A stretch of 64,000 bases of DNA from Chelativorans xinjiangensis (GTDB lineage Bacteria > Pseudomonadota > Alphaproteobacteria > Rhizobiales > Rhizobiaceae), in NCBI RefSeq assembly GCF_009812055.1, contig NZ_WQNH01000010.1, positions 1-64,000 on the forward strand, written 5' to 3'. Shown here piece after piece: positions 44,271 to 53,741 of the stretch. Numbering within the stretch: position 1 is the stretch's first letter; the number at the start of each line of letters is the position of its first letter. Under the pieces are notes generated by a model. The model was not told the origin of the DNA. It searched no databases and saw only the letters and a program-made list of their open reading frames with translations. A program made the translations under genes and the position numbers.

Positions 44271-45935
44271 CTAGCCGGCAAAGCCGTAGATCTCCTTTGC
44301 CCGTTCGGGCGTGATGAAGCCGTTGCGGACATCCTCCCTGACCTTCTCCGGATCGCGCGCCTTCGGGTCGCCGATGCCGCCGCCCGTGCCCGTGACGATG
44401 CGGATGACGTCGTCCTTGTTCACGGTCAGGCTGGAGACGAAGGAATAGCGCTCTGTGCCGCCCTCGCGGCGGATGACCTCGACATAGTTGGGCGAACCCT
44501 CGCGGCCGCCCTCGAGCGCCCAGGGCAGGACCTTGGAGCGCGTATAGCCCGCCGTCAGGAACGAGCCATCGACGCGGATGCGGTAGTCAAGGCGGATGCC
44601 GTGGCCGCCGGTCCATTGACCCTCCCCGCCGGGCGCCGGATTGAGCTCCATGCGGTCGACGAAGAGGCCATTGCGCGCTTCGGAGATCTCGGCCGGCGTG
44701 TTGAAGGTCTCGCCGTGGAAGCCGGAGAAGATGGCGCTGTTGCCGTCGCGGCCTTCGCTGGCGCCCCAGCCGCCGAGCTGCGGCTCGATGATGGTGTAGT
44801 GGCGGCCCGTATCGGGATGGGTGCCGCCGATGAAGGTGCCGCAGATGGAGGAGAAATGGCCGGCCGCCAGCCGCTCGGACGCATGGTTCGCAAGGCAGCG
44901 CCACATCAGGTCGTAGACCCTGACTTCCGTCTCGAAATAGAAGCCGATGGGCGCCGGTTCCCTGGCGTGGAAGACCGAGCCCTCGCGGGTCAGCAACCTG
45001 ATCGGCCGGAACGAGCCTTCGTTGCAGGGCGAATAGGGGTCGGTCAGCGACTTGAAGATCATCTGGGCGCAGACCATCACGCCGTCGCGGCTGGTGTTGG
45101 TGGGGCCTGAGTCCTGGTCGGGGTTGTCGCGAAGGTCGACGACGAACTCCGTGTCGGAAATCGTGATCTTCACATTGTAGATACGGCCGTCATCCTGTTC
45201 CTCCGAAAGTGCGAAGGTGCCGTGCGGCAGCCTGGAAAGCTCCGTCAGCGACACTTTCTCGCCGAAATCCATGAAGGAGGCCATGGCCCGCTCGAAGGTG
45301 TCGATGCCGTATTTCCCCGCCAGCTCGGCCAGCCTTTTGGCGCCGATACGCACCGAAGCGATGGCGGCCCAGACATCGCCTTCCAGGAAATCGGGCATGC
45401 GCGAATTGGCCTTCATGATCTCGAAGACGGGCTTTATGGGCTCGCCTTCGGAGATCAGCTTGATAGCCGGCAGGCGCAGGCCTTCCTGGAAGATCTCCGT
45501 CGCCTCGCCGGACAGCGAGCCCGGCGCGATGCCGCCGATGTCGGAATTGTGGGCGATGTTGGCCGTCCAGGCGATGATGCGGTCGCCGACGAAGACCGGC
45601 ATGGCGACGACGATGTCGTTCAGATGCGTCACGCCGCCTTGATAGGGATCGTTGGTGGTGAAGACGTCGCCCGGCTGGATGTCGCCCGGGTGATCGAACT
45701 TCTCCACGATCACCTTCACCGCCTTGTCGAGGACGCCGATGAAGGCGGGGATGCCGGCACCCGAGCTTGCCAGCCGGCCCTTCGCATCGAGGATACCGGT
45801 GCCCATGTCCAGCACCTCGTAGATGATGGAGCTCATGGCGGCCTTCTTCATCGCCGCGAACATCTCGTCGGCGGTCGCCTGCAGCGAGTTCTGGATAATC
45901 TCAAGCGTGATGGGATCGTTTGTCCTGTCGCTCAT
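44271..45935 (-). CDS. Hydantoinase/oxoprolinase subunit B type
   Basis: The 554-residue HyuB has DPITLEIIQNSLQATADEMFAAMKKAAMSSIIYEVLDMGTG, GDVFTTNDPYQGGVTHLNDIVVAMP, VDLRDNPDQDSGPTNTSRDG, EPQLGGWGASEGRDG and the full closing VTGTGGGIGDPKARDPEKVREDVRNGFIT. It lies nine bases after HyuA and is its natural partner. Compared with the B subunit of locus 1, the metal-site segment is of the GGVTHLND rather than QGTHLHD type, so the two loci may differ in substrate. Confidence 0.9.
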   Translation of the reverse strand: MSDRTNDPITLEIIQNSLQATADEMFAAMKKAAMSSIIYEVLDMGTGILDAKGRLASSGAGIPAFIGVLDKAVKVIVEKFDHPGDIQPGDVFTTNDPYQGGVTHLNDIVVAMPVFVGDRIIAWTANIAHNSDIGGIAPGSLSGEATEIFQEGLRLPAIKLISEGEPIKPVFEIMKANSRMPDFLEGDVWAAIASVRIGAKRLAELAGKYGIDTFERAMASFMDFGEKVSLTELSRLPHGTFALSEEQDDGRIYNVKITISDTEFVVDLRDNPDQDSGPTNTSRDGVMVCAQMIFKSLTDPYSPCNEGSFRPIRLLTREGSVFHAREPAPIGFYFETEVRVYDLMWRCLANHASERLAAGHFSSICGTFIGGTHPDTGRHYTIIEPQLGGWGASEGRDGNSAIFSGFHGETFNTPAEISEARNGLFVDRMELNPAPGGEGQWTGGHGIRLDYRIRVDGSFLTAGYTRSKVLPWALEGGREGSPNYVEVIRREGGTERYSFVSSLTVNKDDVIRIVTGTGGGIGDPKARDPEKVREDVRNGFITPERAKEIYGFAG

Positions 45936-45944
45936 CTCCGCCTC

Positions 45945-48020
45945 CTATTTGAGTTCGATGCGGATATTGCCGTAGCCGTCGACTTCCACCGCGTTGCCAG
46001 GATGGACGACGATCGTGCTGCCGGGATCTTCGACGATTGCCGGGCCTGTGAATTTCATGCCGGGCTCCAGCTTCTCGCCGTCATAGATCGCCGCCTCGTG
46101 GATGCCTTCCAGCGCGTAGTCCACCTTGCGGCGACCCTTGAGCACCGCGTCAGCCGCCGCGCCGGTTGGCTCTCGCCTGGTCATCGTCAGCTTGCCGACT
46201 TCGGCCGAAGCGACGAGATGGATGCCCACCATTTCTACCGGCGCGTCGAGCCGGTAGGTGTATTCGCGCTCGTAGGTCTCGTGGAAGGCGGCCTCGATTG
46301 CCGGCAGTCGGTCGTCGGTGATCTTGCCGCTGTCCAACAGCACTTCCGTCGTGTGCTCCTGGTTCTGGTAGCGGAACTTGCCGTAGCGCAGGAACTTCAC
46401 CTTCGAGGCGTCGATGCCCTCGGCTTCGAACTGCCTGATTGCCCGCGCCTCGGTTTCGGCGAAGACGCCTTCGATGCCTTCGGCCGCGCCCGGCTTCAGG
46501 TCGGCCAGGCGCGTGACGAAGTAGTCGCGCCTGAGGTCCGACATCATCATGCCCCAGGCGGAAAAGACGGAGGCCGCAGCCGGCACCACGACTTTCTTCA
46601 CGCCCAGTTCCTGCGCGAGCGCTACCGCATGCATCGCTCCGCCGCCGCCGAAGGCGACCAGCGTGAAGTCGCGCGGGTCGTGGCCCCGGTTGAGTGAGAC
46701 GAGCTTCAGCGCGTTGACCATGTTGTTGTTGGCGATGCGGATGATGCCGCGCGCGGCTTCGTCTGCATCCACGCCGAGCTTCTCGCCTACCGCCTTAATG
46801 GCCTTCTCCGCCGCCGCCATGTCGGCCTCGATCTCGCCGCCGCAGAAATAGTCGCGGTTGATGCGGCCGAGCCAGAGATTGGCGTCGGTGGTGGTGGCCT
46901 CCGTGCCGCCGCGACCGTAGGCGGCCGGTCCAGGCACCGCGCCGGCCGATTGCGGGCCGACATGCAGCTTGCCGAACGCGTCGACCCAGGCGATGGAGCC
47001 GCCGCCATTGCCGATCTCGACGAGATCGACCACGGGCACCATGATCGGATAGCCGGCGGTGGTGCGGTCGCGCTCGATCCAGTAGTCGGTCATGATCTTG
47101 ACCTGCCCGTCCTCGATCAGCGAGCACTTGGCGGTCGTGCCGCCGATGTCGAGCGCGAGCACATCGGGCTCGTCGATCAGCTTGCCGAGCTCGGCAGCAC
47201 CCCAGAATCCCGACGCCGGGCCCGATTCCACCATGGTGATGGGGATCTGCGAGACGGCCTCCAGCGAGTCGACGCCGCAGTTCGATTGCATGATGTAGGG
47301 GCTTTTCCCGAAGCCCTTTTCCTTGAGCCCGCCCGCAAGTCGCGAGAGGTAGCGCTCGGCGATGGGCTGGACATAGGCCGAAAGGACGGCCGTGTTGGTG
47401 CGCTCATATTCGCGCCATTCGCGGGTGATCTGGTGCGAGGCGACTACCGCCGCCTCCGGCCACAGCTCCCTGACCTCCGCAAGGGTGGCTTGCTCATGCG
47501 CCGGATTGGCGTAGGAATGGAGGAAGCTGACGGCGACAGCCTGAACGCCGTCGGCCTTGAAGTCCTCGAGGATCGCCGGCAGAGCGGAGAGATCGAGCGG
47601 CGTCATCTCCTCGCCGTGATAGTTTATGCGGCCCGGCAGCTCGCGGCGCAGATAGCGCGGCACGAAGGGCTTGGGCTTCTCGTAGTGCAGGTTGAAAAAG
47701 TCCGGTCGGTTGCCGCGCGCGATCTCCAGCGTGTCGCGGAAGCCCTCGGTGGTGATCAGCCCCACCTTGACGCCCTTTCGCTCGGTCAGCGCGTTGATGA
47801 CGACGGTCGTGCCATGCGCCAGGAAATCGACCGAGGCGGGATCGACGCCGCCCTTTTCCAGGACGTTAAGCACGCCCTCCTCGAAATTCGGCGGGGTGGT
47901 GTCGGATTTGGCGGTTACGATGCGGGCGATGCCCGAATCCGAGCCGGTCTCGAAGCAGACCAGATCGGTGAACGTCCCGCCGACGTCGGTTGCCACGCGG
48001 ATTGTCTTTTCGGCCATCAT
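45945..48020 (-). CDS. Hydantoinase/oxoprolinase subunit A type
   Basis: The 691-residue HyuA has the N-terminal ATP site VATDVGGTFTDLVCFE, DFLAHGTTVVINALTERKGVKVGLITT, the second ATP motif LALDIGGTTAKCSLIEDG and GNGGGSIAWVDAFGKLHVGPQSAGA. The C-terminal half holds VSLNRGHDPRDFTLVAFGGGGAMHA. The start ATGATG overlaps the GAF gene stop; 48020 gives the ATGA overlap and 48017 is the alternative. It should phosphorylate the carbonyl of a cyclic amide or ketone-like substrate for the B subunit. Confidence 0.9.
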   Translation of the reverse strand: MMAEKTIRVATDVGGTFTDLVCFETGSDSGIARIVTAKSDTTPPNFEEGVLNVLEKGGVDPASVDFLAHGTTVVINALTERKGVKVGLITTEGFRDTLEIARGNRPDFFNLHYEKPKPFVPRYLRRELPGRINYHGEEMTPLDLSALPAILEDFKADGVQAVAVSFLHSYANPAHEQATLAEVRELWPEAAVVASHQITREWREYERTNTAVLSAYVQPIAERYLSRLAGGLKEKGFGKSPYIMQSNCGVDSLEAVSQIPITMVESGPASGFWGAAELGKLIDEPDVLALDIGGTTAKCSLIEDGQVKIMTDYWIERDRTTAGYPIMVPVVDLVEIGNGGGSIAWVDAFGKLHVGPQSAGAVPGPAAYGRGGTEATTTDANLWLGRINRDYFCGGEIEADMAAAEKAIKAVGEKLGVDADEAARGIIRIANNNMVNALKLVSLNRGHDPRDFTLVAFGGGGAMHAVALAQELGVKKVVVPAAASVFSAWGMMMSDLRRDYFVTRLADLKPGAAEGIEGVFAETEARAIRQFEAEGIDASKVKFLRYGKFRYQNQEHTTEVLLDSGKITDDRLPAIEAAFHETYEREYTYRLDAPVEMVGIHLVASAEVGKLTMTRREPTGAAADAVLKGRRKVDYALEGIHEAAIYDGEKLEPGMKFTGPAIVEDPGSTIVVHPGNAVEVDGYGNIRIELK

Positions 48021-48514
48021 GCGGCTCCCATGTGCTGGTCCAGTTCCTTCAAGAGAAAGCAGGCGGCGCCGGGCAGTTTCAGCCTCTCGGCGGCCTCGAT
48101 CTTCTCTTGCGTGTAAAAGCCTTCCTCGTGCAGGCAGTTGATCGTGCCCGCCACTTCGCCTCCGATGACCACGGGGACGTTGATCACCGACGCGCAGCCC
48201 AGCGACTGGATGAGTTCGTGGTCGTAGAAGACTTCGGCGATGCCTGCGATGTCGTTGGCGACGAAGATCTGTTTCTCCTCAAGCACCTGCCGCGCCCAGT
48301 CAGTGGTGTTGACGGGCTTGGTGCCCGAGACGGGATAGGCGTTCGGCATGTTGGAGAAGAAACGTTCGGCGACGCCCGAAGCGGCATCGAAGCGCATCAG
48401 CGTGAAGAGCTTCACGCCGACGGTGTCCGCCGCGAGCTTCCACAGCGCCTCGTAGGTCGCCTGTGGCTGCCGGCACTTCGCCATCGCCTCGACGAACTGG
48501 GCGTAATCAGGCAT
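48017..48514 (-). CDS. Small stand-alone GAF-domain protein, second copy
   Basis: The 165-residue protein starts MPDYAQFVEAMAKCRQPQATYEALWKLAADTVGVKLFTLMRFD and is one GAF domain. Its core FVANDIAGIAEVFYDHELIQSLGCASVINVPVVIGGEVAGTINCLHEEGFYT parallels the GAF protein at 7466. It has two Cys in the core (GCAS and INCL) that the first copy lacks, so redox chemistry is not a shared property. It overlaps DppF by eight bases and HyuA by four, a very tight coupling that implies a constant ratio to HyuA. Effector sensing, or allosteric control of the hydantoinase, is possible but unproven. Confidence 0.82.
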   Translation of the reverse strand: MPDYAQFVEAMAKCRQPQATYEALWKLAADTVGVKLFTLMRFDAASGVAERFFSNMPNAYPVSGTKPVNTTDWARQVLEEKQIFVANDIAGIAEVFYDHELIQSLGCASVINVPVVIGGEVAGTINCLHEEGFYTQEKIEAAERLKLPGAACFLLKELDQHMGAA

Positions 48515-49325
48515 CTCCAACGCTTTCCTCCTTTTGCGTAAGGCTGTCGCGCAGCCTTTCTTCCTGGCGCGTGACAACGGGCACGGCGCCGATCAGCCCG
48601 CGCGTGTAGGGGTGTTTGGGGGCGGTGAAGATCGCCTCCACACCGCCCAGTTCGACCAGCCTGCCCTTTTCGAAGACGGCGACACGGTTAGCCACGTTGC
48701 GCACGACCGACAGGTCGTGGGTGATGAAGATGTAGGTGAGGCCGCGACGATCCTTGAGTTCGTTCAGGAGCTTCAGGATGCGCGCCTGGACGAGCACGTC
48801 GAGCGCGGAGGTCGGCTCGTCGAGCACGACCAGATCGGATTCGCAGGCAAGCGCGCGGGCGATCGCCACGCGCTGGCACTGGCCGCCGGATAGGGCCGCC
48901 GGCGAGCGCGAGCGGTAGTCGGCGGGCAGCCCGACTTCCTCCAGTAGTTGTCCGACCCGGTCCCACCGCCGCGCCTTCTCCCCGATCCCGTGCACATCGA
49001 GCGCGAGCCCCAACGAAGCGCCGACGGTGCGTCTGGGATTGAGCGAGGAAAGCGGGTTCTGCTGCACCAGCTGTATGGCGCGGCGGTGAGTCAGGTCGCG
49101 ACGAGCCGGAAGAATCTCGCCGCGGTAGGAAATGGTGCCCGCAGACGGCGGGTAGATACCGAGGATCATGTTGGCGATGGTGGACTTGCCCGAGCCGGAC
49201 TCGCCGACGATCGCCAGGCATTCGCCCTCCTCGACATCGAAGGAGACATCGTCGACGGCCACCACCTTGCGGCCGCCGGCGCTGAAGATCTTGGAGACGG
49301 ACTTGACCGACAGGAAGTGCGTCAT
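48507..49325 (-). CDS. Dpp-type ABC transporter ATPase, F subunit
   Basis: The 272-residue ATPase has Walker [12 protein letters not shown]-loop LVQQNPLSSLNPRRT, the signature [15 protein letters not shown] (Gln-Cys in place of the usual Gln-Arg), Walker [14 protein letters not shown] and the H-loop ITHDLSV. It pairs with the D subunit encoded upstream. ATG 49325 overlaps the D-subunit stop. The Cys in the signature is unusual but outside the nucleotide-contacting Ser-Gly-Gly. Confidence 0.9.
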   Translation of the reverse strand: MTHFLSVKSVSKIFSAGGRKVVAVDDVSFDVEEGECLAIVGESGSGKSTIANMILGIYPPSAGTISYRGEILPARRDLTHRRAIQLVQQNPLSSLNPRRTVGASLGLALDVHGIGEKARRWDRVGQLLEEVGLPADYRSRSPAALSGGQCQRVAIARALACESDLVVLDEPTSALDVLVQARILKLLNELKDRRGLTYIFITHDLSVVRNVANRVAVFEKGRLVELGGVEAIFTAPKHPYTRGLIGAVPVVTRQEERLRDSLTQKEESVGDA

Positions 49326-50227
49326 GCCGCCCCTCCCGGCTCGCCGCATCCTTCATGCACGACCATAGGCGCGAAATACTCCTCCGCAGCATCACGGATT
49401 TCGGGGATGCCGCCGCCGGTGATCCGCGGGATTGCATCGAGCAGCGCGCGCGTATAGGGATGGCGCGGATCGTCGAAGAGGCCGGCTGCCGTGCCGTGCT
49501 CGACGATGCGGCCCTTGTAGATGACGTAGACGCGGTCGGCGAATTCGCGCACCACGCCGAGATTGTGCGAGATGAAAAGCACGGCCGTGTGGTGCTTCAC
49601 CACCAGGTCGCGCATCAGATGCAGCGTCTGCGCCTGCACGGTGACGTCGAGCGCTGTGCCCGGCTCGTCGGCGATCAGAAGTGCGGGCTCGTTGGCGAGC
49701 GCCATGGCGATCATGACGCGCTGGTTCATGCCGCCGGAAAGCTGGAAGGGATAGGAATCGAGCACGCGCTGCGGATCAGGAATGAAGACTTCCGCCAGCA
49801 GGGCCGAAGCGCGCTCGCGCGCTACCTCCACGTTGATCGCCGGCTCACCGCGCTTCAGCACCTCGTGGAACTGCGTGATGACGGGATAGACCGGATTGAG
49901 CGACGAGGTCGGATCCTGGAAGATCATCGACATGCGCGTGCCGCGCAACCGGTGGCGCTCGGCGGCGGACAGTTTGCTTAAGTTCCGGCCCTCGAACTCC
50001 AGCAGTCCGTCGACACGCGCCGAACGCGTCATCTGCAGGAGTCCGAGGATGATGCGCGCCGTCACCGACTTGCCAGAGCCGGACTCACCCACCAGCGCCA
50101 CGCGCTCGCCCCTGCGGATGTGCAGCGATATACCGTGCAGCACCTCGATCAGCCCGGTGTAGGTCCTGAACGACAGATGCAGGTCGTCGATGCGCAGCGT
50201 CGGGATGGCGGCTTTCGGAAAGGTCAT
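49322..50227 (-). CDS. Dpp-type ABC transporter ATPase, D subunit
   Basis: The 301-residue ATPase has Walker [25 protein letters not shown], the variant signature LSGGMNQRVMIAMAL, Walker B LLIADEPGTALDV and SHNLGV with the H-loop His. The C-terminal region (EEYFAPMVVHEGCGEPGGAA) is short and lacks the complete Cys cluster often found in DppD. The start ATG 50227 overlaps the permease stop. It energises the importer with the F subunit. Confidence 0.9.
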   Translation of the reverse strand: MTFPKAAIPTLRIDDLHLSFRTYTGLIEVLHGISLHIRRGERVALVGESGSGKSVTARIILGLLQMTRSARVDGLLEFEGRNLSKLSAAERHRLRGTRMSMIFQDPTSSLNPVYPVITQFHEVLKRGEPAINVEVARERASALLAEVFIPDPQRVLDSYPFQLSGGMNQRVMIAMALANEPALLIADEPGTALDVTVQAQTLHLMRDLVVKHHTAVLFISHNLGVVREFADRVYVIYKGRIVEHGTAAGLFDDPRHPYTRALLDAIPRITGGGIPEIRDAAEEYFAPMVVHEGCGEPGGAA

Positions 50228-51057
50228 TGGTCGACCCCCAATATCTCGCGCAGCGCGTCGCCCAGCAGGTTGAAGCCGAAGACGGCGACCAGGATGGCAA
50301 GGCCTGGAAAGACCGTCAGCCACCAGGAATCGGGCAGGTACTTCGCCCCGTCCGCCACCATGGAACCGAGATCCGGCGTCGGCGGCTGCACGCCGAGCCC
50401 GAGAAAGGAGAGCGAGGAGGCGATCAGGATGACGAAGCCCAAATCCAGCGTCATCTTGGTGAGAATGGAGGGCACACAGTTCGGCAGGATCTCGCGGAAG
50501 ATCACGTGCAGCCTCGAGGCGCCGATGATCTCGGCGGCCAGCACATAGCCCTCTTCCTTTTCGCCGCGTGTCAGGTTGTAGACGAGCCGCGTGTACCAGG
50601 GCCACCACATGGCGGTGACGGCCAGCATGCCGTTGGTGAGCGTCGGCTCCAGAAGCCCCATCATCGACATGGCGAGCACCAGCGGCGGGATCGACAGGAA
50701 GACGTCGGTGATACGCATGAGCACATATTCGGCCCAGCCGCCCAGATAGCCGGCAAACAGACCGATAGTCACGCCGATGGGCACCGCGATTGCCAGCACC
50801 ACCACACCCAGCAACAACGAGATACGATAGGCGTAGAGGATACGGCTGAAGAGGTCGCGGCCCACCAGATCGGTGCCGAAGATATAGGGCCAGCCCGGCG
50901 CGCGGTTGAAATTGGCGAAGTCCACCACGGCGCCGCGATGCTCCGGGAAGGGGGCGATGAAGTCGGCAAAAACGGCGCCAAGGACGACGGCGGCAATCAG
51001 CAGAACGCCGAATGCCGACAGCGGATTGGCGATCAGTATGGCGGCCGTGCGCTTCAT
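50224..51057 (-). CDS. Dpp-type ABC transporter permease, C subunit
   Basis: The 277-residue protein has an N-terminal span (NPLSAFGVLLIAAVVLGAVFADFIAPFPEH), the loop YIFGTDLVGRDLFSRILYAYRISLLLG, four more spans, the coupling loop GYVLAAEIIGASRLHVIFREILPN and SLSFLGLGVQPPTPDLGSMVADG. All are DppC features. It overlaps both neighbours by four bases. Confidence 0.9.
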   Translation of the reverse strand: MKRTAAILIANPLSAFGVLLIAAVVLGAVFADFIAPFPEHRGAVVDFANFNRAPGWPYIFGTDLVGRDLFSRILYAYRISLLLGVVVLAIAVPIGVTIGLFAGYLGGWAEYVLMRITDVFLSIPPLVLAMSMMGLLEPTLTNGMLAVTAMWWPWYTRLVYNLTRGEKEEGYVLAAEIIGASRLHVIFREILPNCVPSILTKMTLDLGFVILIASSLSFLGLGVQPPTPDLGSMVADGAKYLPDSWWLTVFPGLAILVAVFGFNLLGDALREILGVDQ

Positions 51058-52082
51058 GCGGCTGCCCTCTGCGACAGGCGGATGCGCGGATTGATGAAGG
51101 CGATCACCAGGTCGACGATGATATTCACGATCAGGAACATCGCCGAGATGATGAGCACCGTGCCGACGATGGCGTTCAGGTCCTTGCGCAGGATGACGGC
51201 GACGCCGTAGCGCGACAGGCCGGGCCAGGCGAAAACGGCCTCGACCAGGAAGGCATTGCCCAGCATGGCCGCGAAATCCAGCCCTATGATGGTGAGCGAG
51301 GGGATCATGGACGGCCGAAAGGCATAGCGGTTGGCGATGCGGCGTTCCGGGAAGCCGTAAGACTGCGCCATCTCTATGAATGGGCGGTCGTAGGTCTCGA
51401 CCATATTGGAGCGCGTCAGCCGGGCTGCCTGTCCTATGCCCGAAAGCGCCAGCGCGAAGGCCGGCAGGACGATGTGCCAGGCGGCATTGCTGAAGGCTGC
51501 AAGATTGCCCGCCAGCAGCGTGTCTATGAACAGGAAGCCCGTCACATGGGGTATGGCGTAGCTGTCGGCGATACGGCCCGCGATCGGGAAGAGCGGCAGG
51601 AAAAAGGCGAAGAGCAGCATCAGGATCACCGCCCAGACGAAACTGGGTGCCGACACGCCGAGCAGCGAGGCGACGCGCACGGCATTGTCGACCCAGGTGC
51701 CGCGATAGCGCGCCGAGATGACGCCGAGCGGTAGGCCGATCAGGATCATCATGGCGCCGGCGACGAAGATGAGCTCCAGCGTGGCGGGCAGGAACTGGGC
51801 GATGTCGGCCGTCACCGGCCGGTTGGTGTAGAGCGAGATGCCAAGATCGCCCTGCGCGAGATCGCGGATGAAGTAGCCATATTGCACCGGCAGTGGTTCA
51901 TCGAGATGCAGGCGCTGGCGCAGCGCCTCCACCTGCTCGGCCGTCGCATTGGGGCCGAGCGCGATGCGCGCGGGATCGCCGGGGATGACCCGGGCGATGG
52001 TGAAGATCAGCATGGACACTCCGACCAGCACGATCAGAGACATGCCCAGCCGCTTCAATATGAGGCGGGTGACAGGTGACAT
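51054..52082 (-). CDS. Dpp-type ABC transporter permease, B subunit
   Basis: The 342-residue DppB-type permease has the N-terminal anchor LILKRLGMSLIVLVGVSMLIFTIARVIPGDPARIALG, the AEQVEALRQRLHLDEPLPVQYGYF loop and six spans. Its coupling motif is EMAQSYGFPERRIANRYAFRPSMIPSLTIIG. It lies 60 bases after the binding-protein gene, the largest gap in this operon, and this gap can form a weak GCCGG/CCGGC hairpin. Confidence 0.9.
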   Translation of the reverse strand: MSPVTRLILKRLGMSLIVLVGVSMLIFTIARVIPGDPARIALGPNATAEQVEALRQRLHLDEPLPVQYGYFIRDLAQGDLGISLYTNRPVTADIAQFLPATLELIFVAGAMMILIGLPLGVISARYRGTWVDNAVRVASLLGVSAPSFVWAVILMLLFAFFLPLFPIAGRIADSYAIPHVTGFLFIDTLLAGNLAAFSNAAWHIVLPAFALALSGIGQAARLTRSNMVETYDRPFIEMAQSYGFPERRIANRYAFRPSMIPSLTIIGLDFAAMLGNAFLVEAVFAWPGLSRYGVAVILRKDLNAIVGTVLIISAMFLIVNIIVDLVIAFINPRIRLSQRAAA

Positions 52083-52142
52083 CTGCAGTCCATTGCGGTT
52101 CCGCCCCGGCCGGCGCTGCGACCGGCAGGGATGCGGGTGTTC

Positions 52143-53738
52143 TTACTCGCCGGTCATTTCCATGAGCCGGAAGGAGAAGCCCATGCCGTCGAGGCCGAAG
52201 GCTTGTGCCGGATCGCCGCTCAGCGCCGGCGCGTTGACGCGGTTGGAGGCGGCGAAGATTGACTGGCGGTCATAGGCGTAGATCGAGGGCGCGATCTCCA
52301 TGAGCCGGTCGTTGAACTCGGCATAGGCGGCCTCGCGGCCCTCCGCCGTCGTCTCCGTGCGGCCCTTTTCAAGTGCGGCGTCGACCTGCTCGTCATCGAG
52401 ATATTCCGGTGACTGCCAGGTGCCCGATGCCGAGGAATGATACATCGGATAAAGCAGCGTGTCAGGGTCGCCGGTGACAGCATTGACGAAGATCTGCGAG
52501 ATGTTCGGCGTGTTCTCCGGCTTCGTCACCTGTTCGGTAAAGAGCGCCCACGGAACCTTCCGGATTTCCGACTTGATGCCGAGTTCGGCGAAATTGGCCT
52601 GCATCAGCAGCGCGAAGCGCTCCTCCAGCGGCACCTCGCCGATCCATGAGATCTCCAGCGTGAACTCCGACGGATCGTACTTGCAGTCGGCGAGATACTG
52701 CTTTGCCGCCTCCAGATTGCGCTCCAGGATGTCGGACGCCGGGTTGGCACCGTACATGCCGACTGGGATGGCGCCCGTCGACGGGCTGCCCTGCGCCACG
52801 TCCTCGGTGATCGCAACCATCTTGATGCCGGCCGCATAGTCATAGGCGTTGGCCAACGCCAGGCGGCAATTGGCGTCATCGAGCGGGGGCTTCGCCGTGT
52901 TCATCTTGATGTAGAAGGCGCCGCCGCCGGTCTCCTGAAGAAGCTGGGCGCCATCGGCGGCGAGCGACTTGATCACCTCCGGTGGGAGCCATTGCGAGGA
53001 AATGTCGTGCTCGCCCTGGGCGATCAGCGTGCGCACCGTGGCCGCCTCCAGCCCGTAGCGCAGGCGCACGGTGTCGGGGGCGGCATCAGGGACGCCGAGG
53101 AAATAGTCGGCGTTCCTTTCCATCACGGTTTCCTGTTGCGGATTGTGCGAAGTGACCTTGTAGGCACCGGTGCCGGCTGAGTTCGCCGACAGATAGGTCT
53201 GGCCCCAGTCGCCCATCTCGCCTTCGCCCTCGCCGAGGTTCTCCATCACCAGCTTCTTGTCGATGATGGGGAGCCGCACCAGCGAGGCGATGAAGGGCGA
53301 ATAGGGCTGGCTGAGCTTGAAGCGCACCGTGCGCTCATCGACGGCCTCCGCCGCGTCCACATTCTCGAACAGGAAGGAGAGGCCCTGGCCCAGCGCCTTC
53401 ATGCGGTCGAAGGAGAAGACGACATCTTCCGCCGTCATCGGATTGCCGCTCTGGAATGTGACGTCGTCGCGCAGGGCGAAGACGTAGTCGTTGCCGTCCG
53501 TCTCCCAGCTTTCGGCCAGATGCGGCACGTAGCCCGGCCCACCCTGCTTGGGGAGCACGAGCGTGTCGTAGACATTGAACATCAGGATGGAGTCGGCATA
53601 GTCCGAAGCCTTGCCGGGATCGAGCTCGCCGACGGCGACCTCGTCTAGGCGCAGGACGGTCTGGGCAACGGCGTTGGTGCCGGTGAGCACGGTAGCGGCA
53701 AGCAGTGCCGCTGCGAGTGGAAGCTTGTAGCGTTTCAT
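52143..53738 (-). CDS. ABC transporter binding protein, peptide/family 5 type
   Basis: The 531-residue protein has a signal peptide (LPLAAALLAATVLTGTNAVAQ) and family-5 landmarks: DSILMFNVYDTLVLPKQGGPGYVPHLAESWETDGNDYVFALRDDVTFQSGNPMTAEDVVFSFDRM and SAGTGAYKVTSHNPQQETVMERN. It captures the substrate for the Dpp-type importer of the hydantoinase operon. The ATG follows the regulator gene by only three bases, with GAGGTGTG as ribosome site inside the regulator's 3' end. Confidence 0.9.
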   Translation of the reverse strand: MKRYKLPLAAALLAATVLTGTNAVAQTVLRLDEVAVGELDPGKASDYADSILMFNVYDTLVLPKQGGPGYVPHLAESWETDGNDYVFALRDDVTFQSGNPMTAEDVVFSFDRMKALGQGLSFLFENVDAAEAVDERTVRFKLSQPYSPFIASLVRLPIIDKKLVMENLGEGEGEMGDWGQTYLSANSAGTGAYKVTSHNPQQETVMERNADYFLGVPDAAPDTVRLRYGLEAATVRTLIAQGEHDISSQWLPPEVIKSLAADGAQLLQETGGGAFYIKMNTAKPPLDDANCRLALANAYDYAAGIKMVAITEDVAQGSPSTGAIPVGMYGANPASDILERNLEAAKQYLADCKYDPSEFTLEISWIGEVPLEERFALLMQANFAELGIKSEIRKVPWALFTEQVTKPENTPNISQIFVNAVTGDPDTLLYPMYHSSASGTWQSPEYLDDEQVDAALEKGRTETTAEGREAAYAEFNDRLMEIAPSIYAYDRQSIFAASNRVNAPALSGDPAQAFGLDGMGFSFRLMEMTGE

Positions 53739-53741
53739 TGT

